Positions 56,002 through 64,000 of a stretch of DNA of 64,000 bases are shown one piece after another (positions within the stretch are counted from its first letter, which is position 1; every line of letters begins with the position of its first letter). The notes under the pieces were generated by a model, which made no database searches, was not told where the DNA came from, and saw only the letters and a list, made by a program, of their open reading frames with translations. Source of the stretch: Mycobacterium szulgai (lineage in GTDB: Bacteria > Actinomycetota > Actinomycetes > Mycobacteriales > Mycobacteriaceae); assembly GCF_002116635.1 (NCBI RefSeq), contig NZ_LQPW01000019.1, positions 1 to 64,000 of the forward strand. Reading direction: 5' to 3'. Made by a program: the position numbers and the translations under genes.

Positions 56002-57867
56002 ATGAATTACTCGGTATTGCCGCCGGAAATCAACTCGTTGCGGATGTTCTCTGGTGCGGGTGCTGCGCCGATGCTGACGGCGGCGGCGGCGTGGGACGGG
56101 CTGTCGGCTGAGTTGGGGTCCGCGGCGGAGATGTTCGGGTCGGTGACGTCGGGGCTGGCGGGTCAGGCCTGGCAGGGGGCGGCCGCGGCGGCGATGGCCG
56201 CCGCGGCCGCACCGTATGCCGGGTTCTTGAGTACGGCTGCGGAGCGGGCCGCGGGCGCGTCGGCTCAGGCCAAGGCCGTTGCCAGTGCGTTTGAGGCCGC
56301 GCGGGCGGCCACGATTCACCCGCTGGCAGTGGCGGCCAACCGAAATGCGTTCGTGCAATTGGTTTTATCGAACCTGTTCGGTCAGAACGCGCCGGCGATT
56401 GCGGCTGCCGAGGGTCTGTACGAGGAGATGTGGGCCACCGATGTGGCGGCGATGGTCGGGTACCACGGTGGGGCTTCGGCAGCCGCGGCTTCGTTGCCGT
56501 CGTGGCAGCAGGCGCTGGCGGGGTTGCCGGGTATCGGGCAGGTGTTCAGCCCCCTGCTAGGGGGCGTGCCCGCGGCGGCTGCCTCAAGCGTCGTCGGTCT
56601 CCCTGACATCAACACCGGTCTGGGCAACAAGGGCAATTGGAACTTGGGTGGCGGCAACACCGGAAGCGCGAATCCGGGCAGCGGAAACACCGGCAACGGA
56701 AACACCGGCATCGGCAATTTCGGCAACGCCAACCTCGGCGGCGGCAACGTCGGCTCGGGGAACCTCGGTGTCGGCAACGTCGGTAACAGCAACGTCGGCG
56801 GCGGCAACAACGGTCACGTCAACTTCGGTAGCGGCAACCAGGGCACCAACAATTTCGGCTCAGGCAACCAGGGCGATGGCAACCTCGGCGGCGGAAACAT
56901 CGGCAACAACAATTACGGCAGCGGAAACATCGGCTCGCAGAACATCGGCAGCGGCAACCAGGGCAGCTTCAACACCGGGTTCGGCAACACCGGCAGCAAC
57001 AACTTCGGGTTCGGCAACAACGGCAACAACAACATCGGTTTCGGGCTCACGGGCAACAACCAGATCGGGTTTGGCGCGCTGAACACCGGCGTCGGAAATA
57101 TCGGTTTCGGCAACACCGGTGACCACAACGTCGGGTTCTTCAACTCCGGTGATGGAAACTTCGGCATTTTCAACTCCGGCAATGAGAACTTCGGCGTCGG
57201 CAACGCGGGTCACACCGACACCGGCTTCTGGAACGCCGGCAGCATGAACGCAGGTTTCGGGAACGCCGGCGTTCAGAACTTCGGCTTCGGAAATGCCGCC
57301 GGGGCCGATGTGGGCTTCTTCAACGGCGGCAACGGCGCGAACGTGGGCGTCGGAAATACCGGTTCGTTCAACACGGGATTCTTCAATGGGGGCAGCCTAA
57401 ACACCGGCGTCGGCAATTCGTCCAGTCTCAACACCGGCTTCTTCAATTCGGGTCATACCAACACCGGCTTGTTCAATTCTGGTGACTACAACACCAGTAT
57501 CGGCAGCGCCCTGACCGTGCCCGGGGTGACCACATCCGGCTTCGGCAATACGGGTAACGACGTATCGGGCTTCTTCAACCACGGCGACGCCATTTCCGGC
57601 TACCAGAACGTCCTCGGAGGTGGGAACGTATCGTCGGGTTTCTTCAACACCGATGCGAATACCGAGGGTTTCTCTAACTCCGGTCTGGGCAGCAGAGGCT
57701 TCGGTAACACCGGGCTCGGCGCCAACGGCTTCTTCAACTCCGGCATAGCCAACATCGGCATTTACAACTCCGGCGTTGGCAGCACCGGCGCCGGAAATAC
57801 GGGCGACCACAGCGCAGGATTCTTCAACCAAGGCGATCACCAGGCGGGCATCTTCGGTCCGGCCTAG
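56002..57867 (+). CDS. PPE-MPTR protein
   Basis: A 621-residue protein. The PPE domain is nearly identical to that of the preceding gene through about residue 175 ([40 protein letters not shown]). A single MPTR array from about residue 205 follows, closing with [18 protein letters not shown]. The length is close to PPE53 (Rv3159c, 590 residues), the family member at this chromosomal position in M. tuberculosis. Its upstream region partly repeats that of the first PPE gene. It arose by tandem duplication. Confidence 0.93.
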   Translation: MNYSVLPPEINSLRMFSGAGAAPMLTAAAAWDGLSAELGSAAEMFGSVTSGLAGQAWQGAAAAAMAAAAAPYAGFLSTAAERAAGASAQAKAVASAFEAARAATIHPLAVAANRNAFVQLVLSNLFGQNAPAIAAAEGLYEEMWATDVAAMVGYHGGASAAAASLPSWQQALAGLPGIGQVFSPLLGGVPAAAASSVVGLPDINTGLGNKGNWNLGGGNTGSANPGSGNTGNGNTGIGNFGNANLGGGNVGSGNLGVGNVGNSNVGGGNNGHVNFGSGNQGTNNFGSGNQGDGNLGGGNIGNNNYGSGNIGSQNIGSGNQGSFNTGFGNTGSNNFGFGNNGNNNIGFGLTGNNQIGFGALNTGVGNIGFGNTGDHNVGFFNSGDGNFGIFNSGNENFGVGNAGHTDTGFWNAGSMNAGFGNAGVQNFGFGNAAGADVGFFNGGNGANVGVGNTGSFNTGFFNGGSLNTGVGNSSSLNTGFFNSGHTNTGLFNSGDYNTSIGSALTVPGVTTSGFGNTGNDVSGFFNHGDAISGYQNVLGGGNVSSGFFNTDANTEGFSNSGLGSRGFGNTGLGANGFFNSGIANIGIYNSGVGSTGAGNTGDHSAGFFNQGDHQAGIFGPA

Positions 57868-57942
57868 CCCTCAGCGCGCCTGCGCCAGCGCCGCAATCGC
57901 AAAGTTGCGATCGGTAGCAGCTGGATTCGCAATGATGCCGCT

Positions 57943-59811
57943 ATGACGAGTTTCTTTGTGACCCCGCCTGAGGTGCTTTCGGCGCAGATATTCACCGGCG
58001 CAGGTTCGGGTCCGATGCTTGCGGCGGCGGTCGGGTGGGACGGGTTGGCCGCCGAGTTGGGTTCGGCGGCAGACTCGTTCGGGTCGGTGACCGCGGGACT
58101 GACCGGTCAGGCCTGGCAGGGTGCGGCCGCAACGGCGATGGCCGCGACGGCGGCTCCGTACGCGGGGTGGTTGAGCACGGCCGCGGCGCGCGCCGCCGAC
58201 GCGGCGGCGCAGGCTAAAGCGGTGGCCGGTGCGTTCGAGGCGGTGCGGGCAGCGACGATCCACCCGTTGGCGGTGGCGGCCAACCGCAATGCGTTCGTCC
58301 AACTGGTGTGGTCCAACCTATTCGGCCAGAACGCGCCGGCCATCGCGGCAGCTGAGGCAGGGTACGAGGAAATGTGGGCCGCCGACGTGGCCGCGATGGT
58401 CGGCTATCACGGGGGAGTGTCGGCCGCCGTCGCGCAATTGTCCTCGTGGACGCAAGCGCTGTCCGGCCTGGGGGGATCGGGGCAAGGGCCGCACGCGGCA
58501 GCGGCCAACCCGTTCGGAATTCCGGACATCAACACCAGTATCGGCAACAAGGGCTTCTGGAACCTGGGCGGTGGAAACACCGGCGACAACAACATGGGCA
58601 GCGGAAATACCGGTACGTCGAACATCGGCAGCGGCAATCGTGGCAATGCGAACTTCGGCAGCGGAAACCTCGGAATCAACAACTGGGGTTCCGGTAACCG
58701 GCAGAACAGCAACATCGGCAGCGGCAACTTCGGCGACAGCAATATCGGTGGCGGCAACCACGACAGCATGAACATCGGCAGTGGCAACACCGGCGGACAC
58801 AACTTCGGCAGCGGAAATGCGGGACCGGGGTTCGCCGGCGGCTTCAGCAACTGGGGATCCGGAAACTTCGGCGCCGGCAACGGCGGCAGCGGAAACTTCG
58901 GCGACACCAATATCGGCTACGGCAATCACGGCAGCGGCAACATCGGCTTCGGCAACAAGGGTGACGGCAACATCGGATTCGGGCTCACCGGCAACCACCA
59001 GTTCGGGTTCGGCGCCCTGAATACGGGTATCGGCAATGTCGGCCTCGGCAACTCCGGCAACTCCAACATCGGTTTCTTCAACTCCGGCAACAACAACGTC
59101 GGTTTCTTCAACGCCGGTAACGGCAACTTCGGTTTCTCCAACGGCGGCAACACCAACACCGGCTTCTGGAACGGCGGATCGTTCAACACCGGCTTCGGAA
59201 ACGGCGGTCACCACAATTTCGGGTTCTGGAACGTCGGCGCCGACAACGTGGGCGGCGGCAACTCGGGCTCGGCCAACATGGGTTTCGGAAACTCCGGCTC
59301 CCTCAACACCGGCAACTTCAACTCAGGTGGCTCGCTGCTGAACGGCACCGACACCGGGAGCTTCAACTCGGGTTCGGGGAACACCGGTTACTTCAACTCG
59401 GGCGACCTCAACACCGGACTGTTCGATTCGGGCGACGTGAACACCGGCCTGGGCAGCTTCTCGGACCAGTCCGCTGCGAGTTCGGGCGTCGGTAACTCCG
59501 GCAACAGTTCCTCCGGGTTCTTCAATTCGGGCAATCACGTCTCCGGTTTTCAGAACTCCAGCACGGGCGCATTACCGGTGTCGGGTCTGTACAACGTAGT
59601 GACGGGCAGCACCGGCGGCGCCGCCGGTATCTACAACGTCGGCGGCATCCTCAACGTGGGGATCGGCAACATCGGCACGTTCAACATCGGCATCGCGAAC
59701 TCGGCCAACAACGCGCTGAGCACCGCCACCTCGGGAGTGGCCAACTCGGGTCACAACACCTCAGGGCTGTTCAACAGCCTCAACAACCACTCGGGGTTGT
59801 TCAACTTCTAA
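57943..59811 (+). CDS. PPE-MPTR protein, more diverged
   Basis: A 622-residue protein. The PPE domain begins [20 protein letters not shown] and so diverges in its first 20 residues from the other two (TPPEVLSAQ against LPPEINSLR). The WxG motif and the following helices are retained. The MPTR array begins near residue 190, contains more Ser and His, and ends [19 protein letters not shown]. It lies 75 bases after the previous PPE gene and its stop overlaps the convergent nuoN stop region by 4 bases. Confidence 0.92.
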   Translation: MTSFFVTPPEVLSAQIFTGAGSGPMLAAAVGWDGLAAELGSAADSFGSVTAGLTGQAWQGAAATAMAATAAPYAGWLSTAAARAADAAAQAKAVAGAFEAVRAATIHPLAVAANRNAFVQLVWSNLFGQNAPAIAAAEAGYEEMWAADVAAMVGYHGGVSAAVAQLSSWTQALSGLGGSGQGPHAAAANPFGIPDINTSIGNKGFWNLGGGNTGDNNMGSGNTGTSNIGSGNRGNANFGSGNLGINNWGSGNRQNSNIGSGNFGDSNIGGGNHDSMNIGSGNTGGHNFGSGNAGPGFAGGFSNWGSGNFGAGNGGSGNFGDTNIGYGNHGSGNIGFGNKGDGNIGFGLTGNHQFGFGALNTGIGNVGLGNSGNSNIGFFNSGNNNVGFFNAGNGNFGFSNGGNTNTGFWNGGSFNTGFGNGGHHNFGFWNVGADNVGGGNSGSANMGFGNSGSLNTGNFNSGGSLLNGTDTGSFNSGSGNTGYFNSGDLNTGLFDSGDVNTGLGSFSDQSAASSGVGNSGNSSSGFFNSGNHVSGFQNSSTGALPVSGLYNVVTGSTGGAAGIYNVGGILNVGIGNIGTFNIGIANSANNALSTATSGVANSGHNTSGLFNSLNNHSGLFNF

Positions 59812-61382
59812 TGCAGCAGCTGGGCGGCCTGGTTGGCCAGGTCGAGCACCGGCTGGGGGGCAATCCCCAAAACCACGGTGACCACCGCACACACCGCAAT
59901 GGCGGCCTTGCTCAACACCCCGGGCGCCACCACTTGCGGGGTGTCGTCGGTTCCCTGGGTGAAGAACATCAGCACGATCACGCGGACGTAGAAGTAGGCG
60001 GCCACCCCGCTGGAGATCACGCCGATGATCACCAGTGGCACCGCCCCGCCCTCGGCGGCGGCCTTGAACACCGCGAACTTGCTGACGAATCCACTCGTCA
60101 GCGGGATACCGGCGAAGGCCAGCAAGAACATCGAAAGCATCACGCCCACAATGGGTGAGCGCTGACCCAGGCCGGCCCAATGCGACAGATCCGCATCCTC
60201 CACACCGTCGGCATTACGGATAAGGCTCACGATCGCGAATGCGCCCACGGTGCTGAAACTGTATGCGACCAAATAGAACAACGTCGCCGACAGTCCCGCG
60301 GAGTTGTCGGCGATCACCCCGGTGAGGATGAAGCCGACGTGCGCGACCGAGGAATAGGCGAGCATCCGCTTGACGTCGGTCTGATTCACCGCGGTGATGG
60401 TGCCCACCGCCATGGTCAGGATCGCGATCGCCCACAGCACCGGGCGCCAGTCGTGGTGCAGGGGCGGCAGCGTGACGTAGACGACGCGAAGCAGTGCGCC
60501 GAATGCCGCGACCTTGGTGGCGGCCGCCATAAAGCCGGTGATCGGGGTGGGCGCACCCTGGTACACGTCGGGAATCCAGGAGTGGAACGGGACTGCGCCG
60601 ACCTTGAACAGCAGACCCACCGATAACAGCGCGACACCGACCAGCGCCAGCGTGGTATCGCTATGTGCGGCCAGTGAGTCCCGGATGCCGGTCAGGGTGA
60701 GCGTGCCGGTTGCGCCGTAGAGCAACGCGACGCCGTAGAGGAAGAACGCCGACGAAAACGCCCCCAGCAGAAAGTACTTCATCGCGGCTTCCTGCGAGAG
60801 CAGGCGGCGGTGGCGGGCCAGCCCGCACATCAGATACAGCGGCAGCGACAGGACTTCCAGCGCGACGAACATCGTCAACAAGTCGTTGGAGGCGGGGAAC
60901 ACCATCATGCCGCCGACCGACAGCAGTGCCAGCGGGAAGAGCTCGGTCTGGGCCGCGCCCGCCTGTTCCGCCTCGCGTTCGATATCGCTGCCGGGGACCG
61001 CGGAAGCTTGTGGCGTAAAGGAATCCAGCCCACCGGCCGCCACGGCGACTTTCTTCGCCGCACTGACCTGGCGGCGTTCGGCCATGAAGATCACCGCCAG
61101 TACGGCGACCAACACGATGGTGCCCTGCAGGAACAGTGCCGGCCGATCCACCGCCACCGCACCGAGCACGGCTCGGCGGCCGGACACCGGAAGCGACTTG
61201 GCCACCACGATGATTGCGATGAATGCGGCCACTAACCCGCCGAGGGCGAGGACGACCTGCATGCCGTATCGCAGCCGCCGCGGCGCGAACGCTTCCACCA
61301 GCACACCGGCCACCGCGACCGAGAAGACGATGAGCATCGGACACAGCAGGAAGTATTCGATGCTGGGACTGGGCAGGGTCAT
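59808..61382 (-). CDS. nuoN: NADH-quinone oxidoreductase subunit N
   Basis: A 524-residue antiporter-like subunit of complex I with about 14 membrane helices ([40 protein letters not shown] with the conserved Glu; [20 protein letters not shown] with Lys). [22 protein letters not shown] carries the discontinuous-helix region. It contributes to proton pumping in the membrane arm. It is the last gene of the nuo operon, overlapping nuoM by 4 bases. A soluble loop of about 50 residues near 110-140 is longer than in E. coli NuoN, as is usual in actinobacteria. Confidence 0.95.
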   Translation of the reverse strand: MTLPSPSIEYFLLCPMLIVFSVAVAGVLVEAFAPRRLRYGMQVVLALGGLVAAFIAIIVVAKSLPVSGRRAVLGAVAVDRPALFLQGTIVLVAVLAVIFMAERRQVSAAKKVAVAAGGLDSFTPQASAVPGSDIEREAEQAGAAQTELFPLALLSVGGMMVFPASNDLLTMFVALEVLSLPLYLMCGLARHRRLLSQEAAMKYFLLGAFSSAFFLYGVALLYGATGTLTLTGIRDSLAAHSDTTLALVGVALLSVGLLFKVGAVPFHSWIPDVYQGAPTPITGFMAAATKVAAFGALLRVVYVTLPPLHHDWRPVLWAIAILTMAVGTITAVNQTDVKRMLAYSSVAHVGFILTGVIADNSAGLSATLFYLVAYSFSTVGAFAIVSLIRNADGVEDADLSHWAGLGQRSPIVGVMLSMFLLAFAGIPLTSGFVSKFAVFKAAAEGGAVPLVIIGVISSGVAAYFYVRVIVLMFFTQGTDDTPQVVAPGVLSKAAIAVCAVVTVVLGIAPQPVLDLANQAAQLLH

Positions 61383-62953
61383 TGATGTGGTCCTTCGGCT
61401 GTGCGGGAAACACCCGTACCGACTGGCACTTTGGGCGCGGGATCGTGCTGGCCGATGGTGGTCATGGTGTTCTCAACTGCCGGGTTGATGACGTCGAGCA
61501 CCGGCTTGGGATAGACCCCGAGCACCAGCAGCAGCGCGATCAGCGGTGCGACGACGACCAATTCGCGCGGCACCAGGTCACCGATCTTCTCGTTGCCCTT
61601 GGCCACCGGACCGGTCATCACGCGTTGGTAGAGCCACAGCATGTAGATGGCGGACAGCACCAGCGCCGTGACACCGAACGCAGCAGCCAGCCAGTAGCGG
61701 TTGAAAGTGCCTAACAACACCAGGAATTCGCTGATGAACGGGGCAAGTCCGGGCAGCGACAGCGTGGCCATGGCAGAAACCAGGAAGGTGCCGGCCAGAA
61801 TTGGCGCTACCTTCTGCACTCCGCCGTAGTCGGCGATCGAGCGGCTGCCGTGCCGGGCAACCAGGAAGCCGGCGATCAGGAACACTGCCGCCGTGGAAAG
61901 GCCGTGGTTGAGCATGTACAACGTGGAGCCACTTTGACCCTGGCTGGTCATCACGAAGATGCCCGCGATGATGAAGCCGAAGTGAGAAATCGAGGTGTAG
62001 GCGATCAGCCGCATGATGTCGGTCTGGCCGATCGCCACGACGGCGCCGTAGATGACACCGATGATGGCCAAGGTGACGATCAGCGGACGGAAATACGTTG
62101 AGGCGTCCGGGAACAACTGCAGGCAGTAGCGCAGCATGCCGAAGGTGCCGACCTTGTCCATGATCGCCATCATCAGCACCGCACTCGCCGGTGGCGCCTC
62201 CACTGCGGCATCGGGCAGCCACCGGTGGAACGGCCACAGCGGCGCCTTGATGGCGAATGCGAACATGAAGCCCAAGAACAAAGCCTTGAACACGGCCGGG
62301 TCCACGCCGTAGCGGCCGTGGCGCACGTCGTCCACGATCTGCTGGAAATCGAAGGTGCCCGAACCGTGCTTGGTGGTCACCACATACAGCCCGATCACCG
62401 CCGCCAGCATGATCAGTCCGCCGAACAGGTTGTACAACAAGAACTTAACCGCGGCGCGCGAACTACCCGGACCCTGGCCGAAGCCACCGATCAGGAAGTA
62501 CATCGGGATCAGCATGGCCTCGAAGAACACGTAGAACAGCAGCACGTCGAGCGCAACCACCGAGATCAGCACCATCGACTCGATGGCCAACGTCAGAGCC
62601 ACGTAGGCGTGCACGCTACGCGGGTTGCGTTCGCCGGCCTCATTCCAGCCGGCCACCAGCAGCAGCGGGATCAGCACAGCGGTCAGGATCACCAGCACCA
62701 CCGCGATGCCGTCCACGCCGAGGGTGTAGCCGGCCCCGAAAGCCGGAATCCAGGAACGCTTTTCGAGGAACTGGTACGTATCGCCGCCGGGCTTGAACCC
62801 GACCGTGATCTTGATGGCCACGGCCAGGGTCAGCAGGCTGACGATCAGGCCGGTCCACTTGGCGAGCTGGCGCAGCCCCGGGGGCAGCAGGATGATCAGC
62901 ACCGAACCCGCCAGCGGCACCAGCCACAGCGCGGACAGCCAGGGCAGGTTCAC
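61379..62953 (-). CDS. nuoM: NADH-quinone oxidoreductase subunit M
   Basis: A 524-residue proton-pumping subunit: [19 protein letters not shown] (conserved Glu), [20 protein letters not shown] (Lys), [19 protein letters not shown] and [15 protein letters not shown]. The start is the GTG overlapping the nuoL stop (GTGA), giving [10 protein letters not shown]. The frame stays open far upstream through nuoL, but that extension is not protein-like. It is part of the continuous nuoL-M-N segment. Confidence 0.95.
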   Translation of the reverse strand: MNLPWLSALWLVPLAGSVLIILLPPGLRQLAKWTGLIVSLLTLAVAIKITVGFKPGGDTYQFLEKRSWIPAFGAGYTLGVDGIAVVLVILTAVLIPLLLVAGWNEAGERNPRSVHAYVALTLAIESMVLISVVALDVLLFYVFFEAMLIPMYFLIGGFGQGPGSSRAAVKFLLYNLFGGLIMLAAVIGLYVVTTKHGSGTFDFQQIVDDVRHGRYGVDPAVFKALFLGFMFAFAIKAPLWPFHRWLPDAAVEAPPASAVLMMAIMDKVGTFGMLRYCLQLFPDASTYFRPLIVTLAIIGVIYGAVVAIGQTDIMRLIAYTSISHFGFIIAGIFVMTSQGQSGSTLYMLNHGLSTAAVFLIAGFLVARHGSRSIADYGGVQKVAPILAGTFLVSAMATLSLPGLAPFISEFLVLLGTFNRYWLAAAFGVTALVLSAIYMLWLYQRVMTGPVAKGNEKIGDLVPRELVVVAPLIALLLVLGVYPKPVLDVINPAVENTMTTIGQHDPAPKVPVGTGVSRTAEGPHQ

Positions 62954-64000
62954 CACAGGTTCACCGCCAGCAGCACCGCGGCCACCAGGGCCGCCCCGAC
63001 CAGCATCGACAGCGCGTAGTTGCGGGCGAATCCGGTTTGCATTCGCCGCAATCGATTCGAGGTCTGGCTCACCAGTGCCGCGAGCGCGTTGACCGAGCCG
63101 TCCACACCGGCGTCGTCGACCGCGACCACAGCTTTGGTCAGTTGTGCGCCAGGGCGCATGAACACCTCCTCGTTGAAGGCATCGCCGTAGGCGTCGGCGC
63201 GGGCGGCCGTTGTGAGCACCGAAACCTGAACGGGCGCCACCCTGGGGATCTCGGCCTTCCCGCCGTACATCCGGTAGGCGACCGCAATGCCGATCGCGAC
63301 TACCGCCAGTGCCAGGGTGGTGTTGAGCCAGACCGGAACGGCGTGCGTGACTTCTTCGTGCGCCCCCACCACCGGCTCGAGCCAGTGCTGCAGGGTGCCG
63401 CCGATGGCGAACAGGCCGCCGGAGAACACCGACCCTACGGCCAGCAGGATCATCGGCCACGTCATCAAAGCCGGCGCTTCGTGCGGATGGGAGTCCGGCG
63501 CCCAGCGCTTGGCGCCGAAGAACGTCATCAGCATCACCCGGGTCATGTAGAACGCGGTGACGCCGGCACCCAGCAGCGCGGCCCCGCCCAGCACATAGCC
63601 GCGGGTGCCGCCGGCGGCCAGTGCCGCCTCGATGATGGCGTCCTTGGAGAAGAAGCCCGCAAACGGCGGTACCCCGATGATCGCCAGATATCCCAGCCCG
63701 AACGTGATGAAGGTGACTGGCAGGGCGGCGCGCAGACCGCCGTAGCGGCGCATGTCCTGCTCCTCGTGCATGGCGTGAATCACCGCACCGGATCCCAGGA
63801 ACAGCCCCGCCTTGAAGAAGCCGTGGGTGAGCAGGTGCATGATCGCGAACGCGTAGCCAGCGGGGCCCAGTCCGGCAGCCAGCACCATGTAGCCGATCTG
63901 GCTCATCGTCGAGGCCGCCAGCGCGCGTTTGATGTCGTCCTTGGCGCAACCGATGTAGGCGCCGAGCAGTAAGGTGACGGCGCCGACGATGACCACGCCC
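62950..64000 (-). CDS. nuoL: NADH-quinone oxidoreductase subunit L, C-terminal part
   Basis: About 350 C-terminal residues of NuoL; the gene starts beyond the right edge of the window. It has [40 protein letters not shown] and [20 protein letters not shown], the family signatures. The end includes the long amphipathic helix region typical of NuoL before the last membrane helix. The stop overlaps nuoM. Confidence 0.95.
   Translation of the reverse strand, partial: GVVIVGAVTLLLGAYIGCAKDDIKRALAASTMSQIGYMVLAAGLGPAGYAFAIMHLLTHGFFKAGLFLGSGAVIHAMHEEQDMRRYGGLRAALPVTFITFGLGYLAIIGVPPFAGFFSKDAIIEAALAAGGTRGYVLGGAALLGAGVTAFYMTRVMLMTFFGAKRWAPDSHPHEAPALMTWPMILLAVGSVFSGGLFAIGGTLQHWLEPVVGAHEEVTHAVPVWLNTTLALAVVAIGIAVAYRMYGGKAEIPRVAPVQVSVLTTAARADAYGDAFNEEVFMRPGAQLTKAVVAVDDAGVDGSVNALAALVSQTSNRLRRMQTGFARNYALSMLVGAALVAAVLLAVNLW

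Noticed and set aside
53080..59214. Long minus-strand and shifted reading frames within the PPE genes
   Set aside because: They mirror the repeat DNA (Pro/Leu/Lys or Val/Ala/Glu repeats) and lack independent starts or family signatures.
53130..59800. CRISPR-like or satellite repeats in the highly repetitive DNA
   Set aside because: The periodicity is codon-based and encodes MPTR repeats in the plus frame. There are no identical repeats with unique spacers.
61379..63949. A single 856-residue NuoM protein
   Set aside because: The extra N-terminal 330 residues are an out-of-frame reading of nuoL. The GTG at 62953 overlapping the nuoL stop is the natural start.

Overview
The window is chromosomal DNA of a slow-growing Mycobacterium. 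The right half holds PPE-MPTR genes, the end of a nuo (complex I) operon, moxR3-DUF58 genes, aofH and hpx in the same relative order as the Rv3158-Rv3171c stretch of M. tuberculosis (gene order recalled from general knowledge, not searched). The species cannot be fixed from the sequence alone.

Left part, about 1-32.2 kb, is accessory DNA stacked in a tRNA-Met gene. The right-hand ends of two elements are marked by identical 42-bp direct repeats (26211-26252 and 32191-32232) that match the 3' half of a CAU-anticodon tRNA. The intact tRNA should lie left of the window. The first element carries an ISL3 transposase inserted at the stop codon of a frameshifted tyrosine integrase, an excisionase, a candidate oriT hairpin and a MobF/TrwC relaxase-helicase. 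Its main cargo (6.3-18.2 kb) is a DISARM-like defence locus: a SPPY-type DNA methyltransferase, a DUF1998 protein (DrmB-like), a DrmA-like helicase, a large protein in the DrmE position, and an unusual coiled-coil/beta-CASP metallo-beta-lactamase nuclease. I see no phospholipase-D DrmC. A divergent Xre/ImmA pair with palindromic operators probably controls it. Further cargo: an Xre antitoxin-like gene convergent with a HigB/RelE-like toxin, an integrase remnant, a KAP P-loop NTPase and three unknown genes. The second, passenger-like element (26.3-32.2 kb) has an IS481 remnant, a two-gene operon whose second product is DUF4041 + T5orf172 (GIY-YIG-like), and an eight-helix membrane protein.

Right of the last att site (32.3-34.4 kb) are a DUF6226 gene and an overlapping pair resembling Kiwa KwaA/KwaB. 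An arsenic locus follows (arsC-acr3-arsI divergent from arsR), then a DUF1345 membrane protein, an SDR, a DUF2652 protein and a SnoaL-like protein. Two flavin amine oxidases (one with a Tat/lipoprotein signal), an Hpx-like hydrolase, an F420-type oxidoreductase, an Rv3168/Rv3169-like pair, and TetR plus SDR come next.

From 48.3 to 52.4 kb a five-gene operon (DUF4129 protein, small membrane protein, MoxR, DUF58, membrane protein) precedes three tandem PPE-MPTR genes. The window ends in the convergent nuoN, nuoM and partial nuoL. Overall, three candidate anti-phage modules and several toxin-like or NTPase genes sit within 35 kb next to a tRNA integration hotspot, so this is a layered defence island joined to an ordinary mycobacterial core.
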